From assembly GCA_946187935.1 (NCBI GenBank), contig CAMHSJ010000007.1, forward strand, positions 1 through 64,000: a stretch of 64,000 bases of DNA. The letters are read 5' to 3'. Position numbers and translations under genes: made by a program. Numbering within the stretch: position 1 is the first letter of the stretch; each line of letters begins with the position of its first letter. This document shows, in pieces, positions 26,868 through 36,183 of this stretch. The notes under the pieces are model-generated. The model did not search any database. It was given only the letters and a program-made list of their open reading frames with translations, and had not been told where the DNA came from. The stretch comes from an uncultured Clostridia bacterium. Lineage in GTDB: Bacteria > Bacillota > Clostridia > Saccharofermentanales > Saccharofermentanaceae.

Positions 26868-28670
26868 ATGGAACGAAGGATCAAATACGATAAGACGCTT
26901 CTTGTAAGATCAGATGATACGGAAGGGATCAAAGATGCTGCAAAGCATCTTGCTGGCGGCGAGATCGTCGCTTTTCCCACGGAAACTGTATATGGCCTCG
27001 GTGCCAATGCATTTGACAGTGAGGCCGTTAAAGGCATCTTCGAAGCCAAGGGGCGACCGGGCGACAACCCTCTCATCTGCCACATAGCAGACAAGAGTCA
27101 GATAGAAGACATCGTATCTGAGATCACTCCTCTTGCCAGAAAGCTAATAGATGCATTTATGCCCGGCCCCATCACGATAATAATGAAAAAGTCTGACAGG
27201 ATACCATCTGAGGTCACGGCAGGTCTTGACACTGTAGGCGTGAGGATGCCTTCTGATGAGACGGCAAACAGGTTCCTTGCTGCCTGCAAAGTGCCTGTGG
27301 CAGCACCTTCAGCAAACCTGTCTGGCAGCCCTTCACCGACGTCGGCTGCTTCCGTAATGGAGGATATGGACAGGTATATATACGCCTGTATCGACGGCGG
27401 TGATTCGACATTCGGGCTTGAGTCAACGGTCGTGGACTGCACCGGCGATGTGCCTGTGATCTTAAGACCCGGCGCGGTCACTGAAGAAGCGATCAGGACC
27501 GTATCTTCGGAGAGCCCCGAAGAAGCAGGCAGCCTTAAGGCAGGCGATGTCCCCAAGGCTCCCGGCATGAAATACCGCCACTATGCCCCCGTAGCTCAGG
27601 TCGAGATAATGTCCATGCCTGATAAGGTTAAGCTCATAAACGATGATTTTGAAGGCTACGATGTCACCGTTAATACTGACGTTACCAAGCCTGATTTCAA
27701 GGCGATGGACGACGATGCCAAGCAGGAGCTCGTCGATATCTTATCCCCCTTCATCTTCAGGATAAGACAGATCCTTAAGGACAAGCCGTTAGCACGCATC
27801 GGCCTTTACTGCGGCATCGAGGTAAAGCTCCTGATAGAAAAGATGGACGATAAGATCATCCTCTCACACACCGAGATCTTCTGCTACGGAAACTCTGCCG
27901 ACGTAAGGGCGGCATCGCACGGACTGTTCGCAGGATTAAGGCATCTTGACATGCAGGAAGTAGATTACATCTTAGCCCAGGGCTTTAGCGGAGCAGGCCT
28001 TTCAAAAGCATACATGAACAGGCTTTCCAAAGCTTCAGGCGGCATGGGACAGATCGCTCCCGGCATGCCCAAGCCTTCAAGACCTGCAAGGCGCGAACTG
28101 CCCTTGGACCATTTCAGAGATACATATACATCTTCAGTGCTCTTTGTCTGTGATGACAACACTTGTCTGTCACCCTGCCTTGAAGCCGTCATGAGAAATC
28201 TCATTAACGGCCAGGCTCCTTACAGATTAAGAGATGATAAGGACATAGGCTGTGAACTCTATGCTGAATCAGCAGGCATCAACGCATCGACGGGAGCCTC
28301 ACCTGACCCTGATATGTGCAGGGTCCTTAAGGATACCCTCGGCTATTCGATGTCAGGACATAAGGCCATGAGAGCAGATCCTGCTTGTTACGATGCCAAC
28401 GATCTCATCCTTACTCTAAGGGACGAGCAGGCATTTAGCATCACCAAGGCATTCCCGCGCATAAAGGACAAGGTCTTTTCGTTATCTACTTTTGCTGCTG
28501 CGAACGGTATAATCTTCAGGAATGAGGACGGCAAGATCGCAGCAATCTCTATCCCTGATCCCAGGGGAGAGAATGAGAAGACTTACGAGCATACCGTATC
28601 GGCTCTCAAAGCCTGGCTCGAGCTCCTGTTCCCTTATATCTTAAAACAGCTTGGAATCGAGCGCTGCTAA
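26868..28670 (+). CDS. Sua5 threonylcarbamoyl-AMP synthase fused to LMW-phosphatase-like domain
   Basis: 600 residues in three parts. A YrdC/Sua5 domain (about 15-205; IVAFPTETVYGLGANAF and GRPGDNPLI) makes threonylcarbamoyl-AMP for tRNA t6A37. The Sua5 C-terminal domain (about 225-370) follows the linker APGMKYRHYAP. The last ~180 residues resemble low-molecular-weight protein phosphatases. The P-loop reads VCDDNTCLSP: Cys428 is kept, but the Arg expected six residues later is Leu434, although a DPRG-type acid loop remains. Separate ywlC and ywlE genes are neighbours in many Firmicutes. The Sua5 part should be active; the phosphatase-like part looks catalytically impaired. Confidence 0.88.
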   Translation: MERRIKYDKTLLVRSDDTEGIKDAAKHLAGGEIVAFPTETVYGLGANAFDSEAVKGIFEAKGRPGDNPLICHIADKSQIEDIVSEITPLARKLIDAFMPGPITIIMKKSDRIPSEVTAGLDTVGVRMPSDETANRFLAACKVPVAAPSANLSGSPSPTSAASVMEDMDRYIYACIDGGDSTFGLESTVVDCTGDVPVILRPGAVTEEAIRTVSSESPEEAGSLKAGDVPKAPGMKYRHYAPVAQVEIMSMPDKVKLINDDFEGYDVTVNTDVTKPDFKAMDDDAKQELVDILSPFIFRIRQILKDKPLARIGLYCGIEVKLLIEKMDDKIILSHTEIFCYGNSADVRAASHGLFAGLRHLDMQEVDYILAQGFSGAGLSKAYMNRLSKASGGMGQIAPGMPKPSRPARRELPLDHFRDTYTSSVLFVCDDNTCLSPCLEAVMRNLINGQAPYRLRDDKDIGCELYAESAGINASTGASPDPDMCRVLKDTLGYSMSGHKAMRADPACYDANDLILTLRDEQAFSITKAFPRIKDKVFSLSTFAAANGIIFRNEDGKIAAISIPDPRGENEKTYEHTVSALKAWLELLFPYILKQLGIERC

Positions 28671-28802
28671 CAAAAATCTCAATCTTTCAAAAAAGCAAAC
28701 ATACGTTTTAAACGCTGTATACTTTTACAATCTGATGTTGTAGTATAGTTTTGTAAGATTTAGGTTGGACACGAAAGATGATCGGTAATTAGAGTTATGT
28801 GC

Positions 28803-28831
28803 TTGATATTAGGCACAGGCTGTGTTATTCT
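28803..28831 (+). promoter_or_regulatory. Promoter of the rpsF-ssb-rpsR operon
   Basis: TTGATA (28803-28808), a 17-nt spacer and TATTCT (28826-28831). Transcription from about 28838 would give a ~73-nt leader containing the hairpin at 28867. An upstream TATAGT near 28744 has no good -35 element. The gap 28671-28910 otherwise shows no coding sequence. Confidence 0.55.
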
Positions 28832-28866
28832 TTCCACTGCCGTATTTTTATATTAACGGCATCCTT

Positions 28867-28883
28867 GCCCGGATCGAACGGGC
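28867..28883 (+). promoter_or_regulatory. Candidate S6:S18 leader hairpin
   Basis: GCCCG/CGGGC closes a 7-nt loop (GATCGAA) 27 nt upstream of the rpsF ATG, flanked by further G/C-rich segments. Ribosomal S6:S18 complexes are known to bind leader hairpins before rpsF in many bacteria; position and operon content fit, but I could not verify the exact consensus. Confidence 0.4.
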
Positions 28884-28910
28884 CGCACAGACCAGAAGGA
28901 GGTGAATAGA

Positions 28911-29198
28911 ATGGCAAACACATATCGTTTGATCGTAGTACTCGGAGCTTCACTTGGCGAAGAGGGCAGCGCTTCTCTTACTGACACAATCAAGGCAAAG
29001 ATCGAATCAGGTGCAACCCTGAACTCTTTGGATTCTCTTGGAAACAAAGAGCTTGCCTATGAGATCGATGGTGAGAAGAACGGCTACTATGTTCAGGCTA
29101 ACTTTACTGCCGATAGTGATTTCCCTAAGGAACTTGAGCGTGTTCTCAAGATCACTGATGGTGTAATCCGCTATCTCATTGTTCGTGTCGGTGAGTAA
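28911..29198 (+). CDS. rpsF: Ribosomal protein S6
   Basis: 95 residues, normal length for bS6. The N-terminal beta strand YRLIVVLGASL and the LANKELAYEI-like segment (SLGNKELAYEIDGEKNGYY) fit. ATG 28911 has AAGGAGG 8 nt upstream; GTG 28902 is part of that site. First gene of the conserved rpsF-ssb-rpsR operon. Confidence 0.95.
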   Translation: MANTYRLIVVLGASLGEEGSASLTDTIKAKIESGATLNSLDSLGNKELAYEIDGEKNGYYVQANFTADSDFPKELERVLKITDGVIRYLIVRVGE

Positions 29199-29230
29199 TT
29201 CACATTGACGTGTTCAAGGAAGGTAATTAG

Positions 29231-29716
29231 ATGAACAAGGTAATTTTAATCGGAAGAATCACACGGGATCCTGAGGTCAAGTTAACGGCTAACCAGACAC
29301 AGATCGTAAACTTTACGATCGCATGCGACCGCCGTTTCAAGGACCAGAATGGTGAGAGGCAGGCTGATTTCATCAACTGCGTCGCCTGGAGACAGACAGC
29401 TGCATTTATCGGTAAGTATTTCCGCAAGGGCAGCAAGATGGCTGTTACAGGTTCCATTCAGACCCGTACTTACGAGGACCAGAGCGGACAGAAGAAATAT
29501 GTCACTGAAGTTCTTGTAGAAGACGTAGAGTTCGTTGATTCCAAGGGCAGCAATGAGGGCGGTAATACCAATTACAACAGCAAGCCTCAGGAGACCTACA
29601 ATCAGCCTGCTCAGGGCAGCGCAGCAGCTGCCGCTCCTACAGCTCCCAAGACCCAGATCGATGATTCTGATTCAGGTTTTGGCGGCGGTGACGTTGAGCT
29701 TCCGTTCGAACTTTAA
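29231..29716 (+). CDS. ssb: Single-stranded DNA-binding protein
   Basis: 161 residues. An OB-fold covers about 1-108, opening with MNKVILIGRITRDPEVK and including FINCVAWRQTAAFIGKYFRK. A Gln/Ala/Pro/Asn-rich linker follows, then the acidic tip (GGGDVELPFEL), which recruits replication and repair partners. The tip ends ELPFEL rather than the classical DDDIPF but keeps the acidic-Pro-Phe pattern. AAGGTAATT precedes the ATG. Confidence 0.96.
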   Translation: MNKVILIGRITRDPEVKLTANQTQIVNFTIACDRRFKDQNGERQADFINCVAWRQTAAFIGKYFRKGSKMAVTGSIQTRTYEDQSGQKKYVTEVLVEDVEFVDSKGSNEGGNTNYNSKPQETYNQPAQGSAAAAAPTAPKTQIDDSDSGFGGGDVELPFEL

Positions 29717-29736
29717 TTTACAAGGAGTAAAGTAAA

Positions 29737-30006
29737 ATGGCTGAGAACAGAGCACCCAAGGCCGGAAGAGAGTTCTCCGGCAACATGAGACAGAGACGTA
29801 GCCGCAGGAAGGTTTGCTACTTCTGCGCTAACAAGGTCGAGAGCATCGACTTTATGGACGCTGACAATCTCAAGAAGTACATTTCCGAATCAGGAAAGAT
29901 CCTTCCCAAGAGAATGACAGGCGCTTGCGCTATCCATCAGCGTGAAGTAACAACAGCTATCAAGCGTGCACGTCAGATCGCCCTTCTCCCTTACGCAGTT
30001 AAGTAA
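29737..30006 (+). CDS. rpsR: Ribosomal protein S18
   Basis: 89 residues. The cysteines of the bS18 N-terminal motif are present ([17 protein letters not shown]), suggesting the zinc-binding form, and the conserved core [19 protein letters not shown] follows. AAGGAG lies 10 nt before the ATG. A strong terminator follows 44 nt after the stop. Confidence 0.96.
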   Translation: MAENRAPKAGREFSGNMRQRRSRRKVCYFCANKVESIDFMDADNLKKYISESGKILPKRMTGACAIHQREVTTAIKRARQIALLPYAVK

Positions 30007-30049
30007 TCGCTATGTAAGAGAGACGGAAGTCTAATACATCAAACAACGA

Positions 30050-30097
30050 CAGGGCGTCTTAGGGCATATGAATGTCTTTAAGACGCCCTGCTTTTTT
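30050..30097 (+). terminator. Strong terminator between rpsR and rplI
   Basis: CAGGGCGTCTTA (30050-30061) pairs perfectly with TAAGACGCCCTG (30079-30090), followed by CTTTTTT. It ends only 19 nt before the rplI ATG, leaving no room for a promoter in between. Confidence 0.85.
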
Positions 30098-30115
30098 AGC
30101 TAGGAGGTTTAGGAA

Positions 30116-30562
30116 ATGAAAGTAATATTGCTTCAGGATGTTAAGAAGCTCGGCAAGTCAAATGATGTCGTCGATGTCAGTGACGGCTATGCGAGGAATT
30201 TTCTCTTCAAGAAGGGTCTTGCCAAAGAGATGACATCTTCCAACCTCAACGACGTTAAGCTTCAGCAGGGAGCAGCCAAGGAACATGCCAGACGCGCTCT
30301 CGAGGAAGCAAAGAAGACCAAGGAAGTCTTAAACGGCAAGACTATCAATGTTGTTGCCAAGGGCGGAAGAGACGGCAAGCTCTACGGGGCAGTCACATCC
30401 GCTGATATCGCTGATGCTCTTAAGAAGGCAGGCTTCGATGTGGATAAGAAGAAGGTCGTCATTCCTTCCCCCATCAAGAGCGTCGGTGTCTTCGGAGTAA
30501 GGGTCAAGCTCCATCCCGAAGTATCCTGTGACGTGAATGTGGAAGTTTCCTCTGCTGAATAA
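30116..30562 (+). CDS. rplI: Ribosomal protein L9
   Basis: 148 residues, standard for bL9. The N-terminal domain opens with [20 protein letters not shown] and continues [14 protein letters not shown]; a long central helix and the C-terminal domain with [16 protein letters not shown] follow. AGGAGG lies 8 nt before the ATG, directly after the preceding terminator's T-run. dnaB follows after 11 nt. Confidence 0.96.
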   Translation: MKVILLQDVKKLGKSNDVVDVSDGYARNFLFKKGLAKEMTSSNLNDVKLQQGAAKEHARRALEEAKKTKEVLNGKTINVVAKGGRDGKLYGAVTSADIADALKKAGFDVDKKKVVIPSPIKSVGVFGVRVKLHPEVSCDVNVEVSSAE

Positions 30563-30573
30563 GGAGTTTTCTC

Positions 30574-32139
30574 ATGATGCCCGATTACGACGAGAATCTT
30601 CTCGACATAAACGATAACAGATCGATGACCGATGTCGGTGTCGAGATGGCTGTCCTCGCTCTTTGCATGCGCAACGAGAAGGCGGTCATAGATGTCGTAG
30701 GCAAAGGCCTTGAATCAGACGATTTCTCTGACTGGAGAAATGCTTCAATCTATACTGCGGTAATGAATCTCTTCTACGAAGGCAAGTCTGTGGACAGGTT
30801 TACTGTCTCAGGCATCTTGGAGAAGACAGCTGATTACGATAAGATGGGCGGACTCGTCTACATCTATAATGTAGCTGACACTGTTGCGTCCAAGGCATCT
30901 TTGGGTGAATACGTAGAGCAGTTAAGATCAAAAAGCCAGCTTAGGAAACTCGATAAGACTCTTTCTGACTGCAGGAATGAGGTCTTAAAGGGCGACAAGA
31001 CGGCAGATCTTCTTGCAGACCACACCATTGCTGAGATCTCCAAACTCAAGACAACTGACTCGTCTTCAGGTGTCGAGATCTTGAGCAGCATCTTAAAGAC
31101 TGCAGTTCAGAACATTACTGCTGAGATCAGCGGTGAGGCAGGCAACAAGATCAGGACAGGCTTTAAGCGCCTTGATACGGTCTTGGGAGGCCTTCACCCC
31201 GGATCACTTAACATCATTGCTGCAAGACCCGGTATGGGTAAGTCCGCATTTGCCATTAACATTGCATCAAACGTTGCGGCTAACGGGATCCCCGTTGCTT
31301 TCTTCGCGCTCGAGATGAGCAAGACGGAGATCGCCAACAGGCTCCTATCCGCAAGTATGGATAGATCGATAAACAAGATCCTCTTCACGCGCAAGATGGA
31401 TGAGAACGACAACAGGCAGCTTGAGGCAGCGCTTGAGAAGCTGTCTGAATTTCCGATATATGTTGATGATACTCCTGGTTCCAACCCGATCAGCATCAAG
31501 TCCAAGATCACGGGACTTAACGCGCGTCCTGAATCTGCTCCGGGACTCATCATCATCGACTACTTACAGCTCATGACGATGCCCACTAAGAGCAGCTCAA
31601 GAAACGAAGAAGTCTCTGCGATAACAAGAAGCCTCAAGGTCCTTGCCAAGGAGCTTAATGTTCCGATCATCGCTCTGTCGCAGATGAGCAGACGTGCTGC
31701 CAAGGACGAGGATCACACACCCCAGCTTTCTGACCTTCGTGATTCAGGTTCCATCGAGCAGGATGCCGATACGGTCATGTTCATCGACAGGCCGAGCTAT
31801 TATACCAAGGGCGATGACAAGCAGAGGACAGAAGATACTGTCGAGACAGCTTATATCTACTTGGAGAAGAACAGACACGGTTCGACAGAGAGGATCAAGG
31901 TCTGCTGGATCCCCAAGAGGACACTCTTTATCGAACCCGACAAGAATGCGCCGGAAGAACCATCTTCTCCTTATACGCGTACGCAGTCATCACAAAGCAG
32001 CGCGCAGGACCATCATTTTGAAGATAACATTCCTGATCCGCCGGAGCCTGAGGAGAACATCCCGGAACCCGATGACGGTCTTTTCAATGATATGAATGAG
32101 AATTTCCCGAGCGGATTTATGTCCGATGACGATATTTGA
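30574..32139 (+). CDS. dnaB: Replicative DNA helicase DnaB
   Basis: 521 residues. The N-terminal primase-interacting domain (about 15-120) is followed by the RecA-like helicase core with Walker A ARPGMGKSAFAINIA and Walker B GLIIIDYLQLM. A regulatory motif ALSQMSRRAAKDEDHTPQLS and DSGSIEQDAD complete the family pattern. The hexamer unwinds DNA at the fork. A ~55-residue Pro/Glu/Asp-rich tail extends beyond the core. AAGGAG lies 8 nt upstream; its end overlaps tilS. Confidence 0.96.
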   Translation: MMPDYDENLLDINDNRSMTDVGVEMAVLALCMRNEKAVIDVVGKGLESDDFSDWRNASIYTAVMNLFYEGKSVDRFTVSGILEKTADYDKMGGLVYIYNVADTVASKASLGEYVEQLRSKSQLRKLDKTLSDCRNEVLKGDKTADLLADHTIAEISKLKTTDSSSGVEILSSILKTAVQNITAEISGEAGNKIRTGFKRLDTVLGGLHPGSLNIIAARPGMGKSAFAINIASNVAANGIPVAFFALEMSKTEIANRLLSASMDRSINKILFTRKMDENDNRQLEAALEKLSEFPIYVDDTPGSNPISIKSKITGLNARPESAPGLIIIDYLQLMTMPTKSSSRNEEVSAITRSLKVLAKELNVPIIALSQMSRRAAKDEDHTPQLSDLRDSGSIEQDADTVMFIDRPSYYTKGDDKQRTEDTVETAYIYLEKNRHGSTERIKVCWIPKRTLFIEPDKNAPEEPSSPYTRTQSSQSSAQDHHFEDNIPDPPEPEENIPEPDDGLFNDMNENFPSGFMSDDDI

Positions 32140-33604
32140 TAAGGCAGCAGAATACGGCAATAAGCATGATCTCTTTAACTGTGATGTGATCATCATAGGA
32201 TGTTCAGGCGGGCCTGATTCTCTTGCTCTTACGGAGATCTTATCTGAGCTTAAGGATACGGGAGTCATTAATGCCGAGTTGAGGCTGGTCCACGTAAATC
32301 ACAACTTAAGGCCGGACGATTGTATGGCTGACCAGAAGCTCGTTGAAGATTACGCAAGATCAAAGCACCTGCCGCTCAAGGTCTTTAGCTTTGACGTGGC
32401 AGCACTTGCCAAAGAGAACAGACTGTCCGAAGAGACACAGGGCAGAAAGCTCAGATATCAGGCTTTTTCAGAGTATAAAGATGAGATCGCAGAAGAAAGG
32501 TGCGTAAGGATCGCTACGGCCCATCACATGGACGATCTTGCTGAGACCATGCTGATGAATCTCTTCAGGGGATCAGGGCTTAAGGGCCTTATCGCTCCAA
32601 GACCTTATGCAGGTGACATCATAAGGCCTCTTTTGTGCCTGAGGAAGGCTGAGCTCATCTCACTCTTGGATCAAAGAGGCATTGCTTATGCCCGGGATTT
32701 CACAAATGAGCTTTCATGCTGCACCAGAAATGTCTGGCGTAACGAGATAATACCTAAGATCGCACAGAGCAGGGGACTTTCTGATGATCCTATTAGGAGC
32801 CTTTATAAGGCAAACATGCTTCTTGAAGAAGATTCTGACTTTATCGAAAAAGAAGCAGACAAGGCATATGAGGCGTGCAGGAGCGGCAGAGGGATAAGAG
32901 CTGAACTGTATGCTTCATATCACAAGAGCATAAGGACCAGGGTATTAAGGCGTCTGTGGCTTGATACATTCGGCCATCTGACGGACCTTGAACTGGTCAA
33001 TACCGAAGAGTGTGACAGCAGGATAACCGGTGGCGGCAATACTGTCCTCGACATGCCTTTTAACAGGAAGTTCATCACGCATGAGGGATATGTTCTTTTC
33101 GCTGCTGATGAAGATGAGGCTTACCGCTATATCACGGGCAGGATGGGATATCTTGTATCAGAAGAGCCCGTTTCACTTGATATTACTGATGGACTAAGGG
33201 CTGACATCGGAGATCTTACCGTTACTGCAGCTGCCGTCATCGTTGAGAATGGGGACGAGTTAGAGTATAATAACTATTCGTGGTTCTATCCTCTAAATAA
33301 TAAGGAGAAGATCACGATCGCCAATGCTCTGGCACAAGAAGATGACCTGAAGCTGTCATTTGCCAAGGCCGGTTCTTCGGGGAGCAAGAAGATCTCAAGG
33401 ATCTTTACAGACCTTAAGATCCCCAAGGCTTCAAGGAAGAATGTCCTTTATGTCAGATCAGGAGACAGGATCTTATGGATCCCTGGTTTCGGTCACAGCG
33501 AGGGGTTTACTTCCGCCAAGAGCAGGGACAGATATAAAGAGCAGGCCTGTGAGACGGGGAGTTTTATCAGGCTCGAGATAGAAAGGCGCATCTTAGATGA
33601 TTAA
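32126..33604 (+). CDS. tilS: tRNA(Ile)-lysidine synthase
   Basis: About 492 residues. The PP-loop SGGPDSLALTEIL binds ATP; the enzyme puts lysine on C34 of tRNA-Ile(CAU), so it reads AUA. The TAHHMDDLAETMLMNLFRGS segment is also typical. I prefer ATG 32126 because it places the PP-loop about 27 residues in, as in relatives, and leaves only a 14-nt overlap with dnaB; ATG 32096 is possible. Neither start has a strong ribosome binding site. hpt and ftsH follow, a conserved Firmicutes order. Confidence 0.92.
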   Translation: MTIFDKAAEYGNKHDLFNCDVIIIGCSGGPDSLALTEILSELKDTGVINAELRLVHVNHNLRPDDCMADQKLVEDYARSKHLPLKVFSFDVAALAKENRLSEETQGRKLRYQAFSEYKDEIAEERCVRIATAHHMDDLAETMLMNLFRGSGLKGLIAPRPYAGDIIRPLLCLRKAELISLLDQRGIAYARDFTNELSCCTRNVWRNEIIPKIAQSRGLSDDPIRSLYKANMLLEEDSDFIEKEADKAYEACRSGRGIRAELYASYHKSIRTRVLRRLWLDTFGHLTDLELVNTEECDSRITGGGNTVLDMPFNRKFITHEGYVLFAADEDEAYRYITGRMGYLVSEEPVSLDITDGLRADIGDLTVTAAAVIVENGDELEYNNYSWFYPLNNKEKITIANALAQEDDLKLSFAKAGSSGSKKISRIFTDLKIPKASRKNVLYVRSGDRILWIPGFGHSEGFTSAKSRDRYKEQACETGSFIRLEIERRILDD

Positions 33605-34130
33605 TGAGAATCTTGATACATCTGAAGTCTTGGTGACACATGAGCAGATAGAGGAGATGCTCGACAGGATGAGCGCTCAGATCAACAAGGATTATGAGGG
33701 CAAGTCCCTTATAGTCTGCGGGATCCTTACAGGAGCATTCATCTTTACATCTGATCTTGTAAGAAGGCTCAAGATGCCTGTCATAGTAGACTTCATGCAG
33801 GTGTCGAGCTATGTCGGAGAGGTGTCTTCAGGCAATCTCAAGATCAAGAAGGACATGAGCTACGATATCGAGGGCAAGGATGTACTCATCGTAGAGGACA
33901 TAATCGATACAGGCAGGACGCTCGAACTGCTTAAGCACCAGCTCCTTAAGCGCGGACCTTCTTCTCTTAAGATCTGCACGGCTTTTGACAAGCCCGCCAG
34001 GAGAGTAAATGACCTTAAGCCGGACTATAACGGCATTACCATACCCGATGAGTTCATCGTAGGATACGGACTGGACTTGGACGGGGAATATAGGAACTTT
34101 GACGACATTAGGATCGTCAGGAAGGGATAA
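33597..34130 (+). CDS. hpt: Hypoxanthine phosphoribosyltransferase
   Basis: 177 residues. The PRPP-binding motif is VLIVEDIIDTGRTLELL, and the N-terminal GILTGAFIFTSDLVRRL and VSSYVGEVSSGNLK segments are typical of Hpt. It converts hypoxanthine and guanine to IMP and GMP. It overlaps tilS by 8 nt and ftsH follows after 5 nt. With xpt and the nucleoside transporter 2 kb on, it adds to purine salvage. Confidence 0.95.
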   Translation: MINENLDTSEVLVTHEQIEEMLDRMSAQINKDYEGKSLIVCGILTGAFIFTSDLVRRLKMPVIVDFMQVSSYVGEVSSGNLKIKKDMSYDIEGKDVLIVEDIIDTGRTLELLKHQLLKRGPSSLKICTAFDKPARRVNDLKPDYNGITIPDEFIVGYGLDLDGEYRNFDDIRIVRKG

Positions 34131-34135
34131 GATAA

Positions 34136-36034
34136 ATGGCAGATAACAAAGACGGAATGAAGAGACCGGGAAGCGGATTGTTCTTCTATCTGATCATGCT
34201 CGTCGTGATCGTTGCATTCGCTACCATGCTCTTCAACAACAATTCCCAGGGGGCTTCGAAGAACAAGACCACATTGTCGAGTGTCCTGGCCACCATTGAG
34301 AGCGATGACAACGATGTCTCGATGGTAGAAGTTTACGGCACTACCGTAACAGTAACTTACAAGGCTGCTGATGCAGAGCGTCCCACCAAGATCTCACAGG
34401 ATATTCCTTACGAATATGTTGATGATCTCATCGAGAGACTTGAAGCCGCCAAGGCAAACGGACAGATAGGTGATTATACATACACCGAGCCTTTTGACTG
34501 GTCATCACTTATAGAGATACTCATGATCGTAGGAACGATAGTAGTCGTAGGACTCATCTTCCTCAGCATCACCAAGCAGAGCAAGGACGGCAACAGCGTA
34601 TTCAGTTTCGGTAATAACCGTGCTCGCCTCCTTGATCCTAACAAGAAGGACATGACGACATTTGAAGATGTTGCAGGTTCTCTTGAAGAGAAGCAGGAAT
34701 TAAGCGAAGTCGTTGATTTCCTCAAGAACCCTGAGAAGTATAAGAAGCTCGGAGCCAAGATCCCCAGAGGCGTACTTCTCTACGGTGCCCCCGGTACGGG
34801 TAAGACTCTCCTCGCCAAGGCGGTTGCCGGCGAAGCCAAGTGTAAGTTCTTCTACATCTCAGGCTCTGACTTCGTTGAGATGCTCGTAGGTGTAGGTGCT
34901 TCACGTGTAAGAAGCCTTTTCCAGGACGCCAAGAAAGAAGCTCCTTCAGTTCTCTTCATCGACGAGATCGATGCCGTAGGACGCAAGAGAGGCGCAGGCC
35001 TTGGCGGCGGACAGGACGAGCGTGAGCAGACGCTTAACCAGATACTTGTTGAGATGGACGGTTTCGATTCGTCAGACAACGTAATAGTCATCGCGGCGAC
35101 AAACAGAGTTGACGTTCTTGACCCGGCTCTGTTAAGACCGGGAAGATTCGATCGAAGGATCATGGTCAACGAGCCTAATGCTGATGAGAGAGAAGCCATT
35201 CTTAAGGTCCATGCCAAGGATAAGCCTCTGGCAGACGATGTCGATCTACACGAGGTCGCTTTATCGACAGTTGGTTTCACAGGTGCTGATCTTGCCAACC
35301 TCCTTAACGAGGCAGCTCTTATGTCTGCCCGTCACAACAAGGAGAAGATCGACATGGAGGCCATAACTGATGCGACATTCCGTGTTCAGATGGGCCCCCA
35401 GAAGAATTCCAAGAAGCTCACAGATAAGGTCAAGCGCCTTACCGCTTACCACGAGGCTGGTCATGCCGTTGTCCTCAAGGCAACATCAGAGTTCGAGAAG
35501 GTAGACAGGGTCACTATCATCCCTGTCGGAAGAGCAGGCGGATATACGGCATTCAAGCCTGTGGAAGATACTGACTTCTACACAGAGAAGATGCTCCTTG
35601 ACACCATCACGATGAGTCTTGGCGGAAGAGCAGCAGAAGAAGTGTTCTTAGGCGAGGTCTCCACGGGAGCTGCTTCGGATCTTCAGAACTGCAACAGCCT
35701 TGCCAAGAACATGATCAAGCGCTACGGATTCTCCAAGAAGTTCAAGAACATGGTCTTCGGCGATGAGAACGAAGAGGTATTCCTCGGATATTCAATGGGA
35801 CAGGTCCAGAGCTATTCTGACCAGACTGCTGCCGCCATAGACGAGGAGGTCAAGGGCATAATCGACTCTTGCTACGCGGAAGCTAAGCGTATCCTCACCG
35901 AGAAGAAGAATGTTGTCGAAGGTCTTGCTACGCGCCTTATGGACAAGCTTACGGTCGACGGTCCTGACTTCGAGAAGATCTACGAAGCAGACGGAGACTT
36001 AGAGAAGGTCTACGGAATTATCGGAGCCAATTAA
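34136..36034 (+). CDS. ftsH: ATP-dependent zinc metalloprotease FtsH
   Basis: 632 residues. Two membrane helices (about 14-34 and 120-142) flank an exterior loop. The AAA module has Walker A GAPGTGKT at 217-224, Walker [11 protein letters not shown] and the second region of homology [11 protein letters not shown]. The protease zinc motif HEAGH starts at His439. It forms a hexamer that degrades membrane and short-lived proteins. A terminator follows 23 nt after the stop. Confidence 0.97.
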   Translation: MADNKDGMKRPGSGLFFYLIMLVVIVAFATMLFNNNSQGASKNKTTLSSVLATIESDDNDVSMVEVYGTTVTVTYKAADAERPTKISQDIPYEYVDDLIERLEAAKANGQIGDYTYTEPFDWSSLIEILMIVGTIVVVGLIFLSITKQSKDGNSVFSFGNNRARLLDPNKKDMTTFEDVAGSLEEKQELSEVVDFLKNPEKYKKLGAKIPRGVLLYGAPGTGKTLLAKAVAGEAKCKFFYISGSDFVEMLVGVGASRVRSLFQDAKKEAPSVLFIDEIDAVGRKRGAGLGGGQDEREQTLNQILVEMDGFDSSDNVIVIAATNRVDVLDPALLRPGRFDRRIMVNEPNADEREAILKVHAKDKPLADDVDLHEVALSTVGFTGADLANLLNEAALMSARHNKEKIDMEAITDATFRVQMGPQKNSKKLTDKVKRLTAYHEAGHAVVLKATSEFEKVDRVTIIPVGRAGGYTAFKPVEDTDFYTEKMLLDTITMSLGGRAAEEVFLGEVSTGAASDLQNCNSLAKNMIKRYGFSKKFKNMVFGDENEEVFLGYSMGQVQSYSDQTAAAIDEEVKGIIDSCYAEAKRILTEKKNVVEGLATRLMDKLTVDGPDFEKIYEADGDLEKVYGIIGAN

Positions 36035-36057
36035 TACAGATCCGTAAAATGATCAAC

Positions 36058-36095
36058 ACGGGGTTGCATTAAGATATGCAGCCCTGTTTTATTTT
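36058..36095 (+). terminator. Terminator after ftsH
   Basis: ACGGGGTTGCAT (36058-36069) pairs with ATGCAGCCCTGT (36076-36087) over 12 bp including two G-T pairs, followed by TTTTATTTT. It ends the dnaB-to-ftsH run. Confidence 0.8.
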
Positions 36096-36129
36096 GGTGC
36101 ATTCATACCTTTTATGTCTGATTTTTCAT

Positions 36130-36157
36130 TTGACATCTAATTGTAATGTTTTAAAAT
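36130..36157 (+). promoter_or_regulatory. Promoter of the xpt-nucleoside uptake operon
   Basis: A perfect TTGACA (36130-36135), a 16-nt spacer and TAAAAT (36152-36157). Transcription from about 36164 leaves a leader of only ~20 nt before the xpt start, so there is no room for a purine riboswitch. Confidence 0.75.
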
Positions 36158-36183
36158 TGAAGGGTGCTTGGGAGGTGATATTT

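Noticed and set aside
36076..36183. A 5' extension of xpt from ATG 36076
   Set aside because: It lies inside the ftsH terminator and the xpt promoter, and adds residues not found in Xpt.
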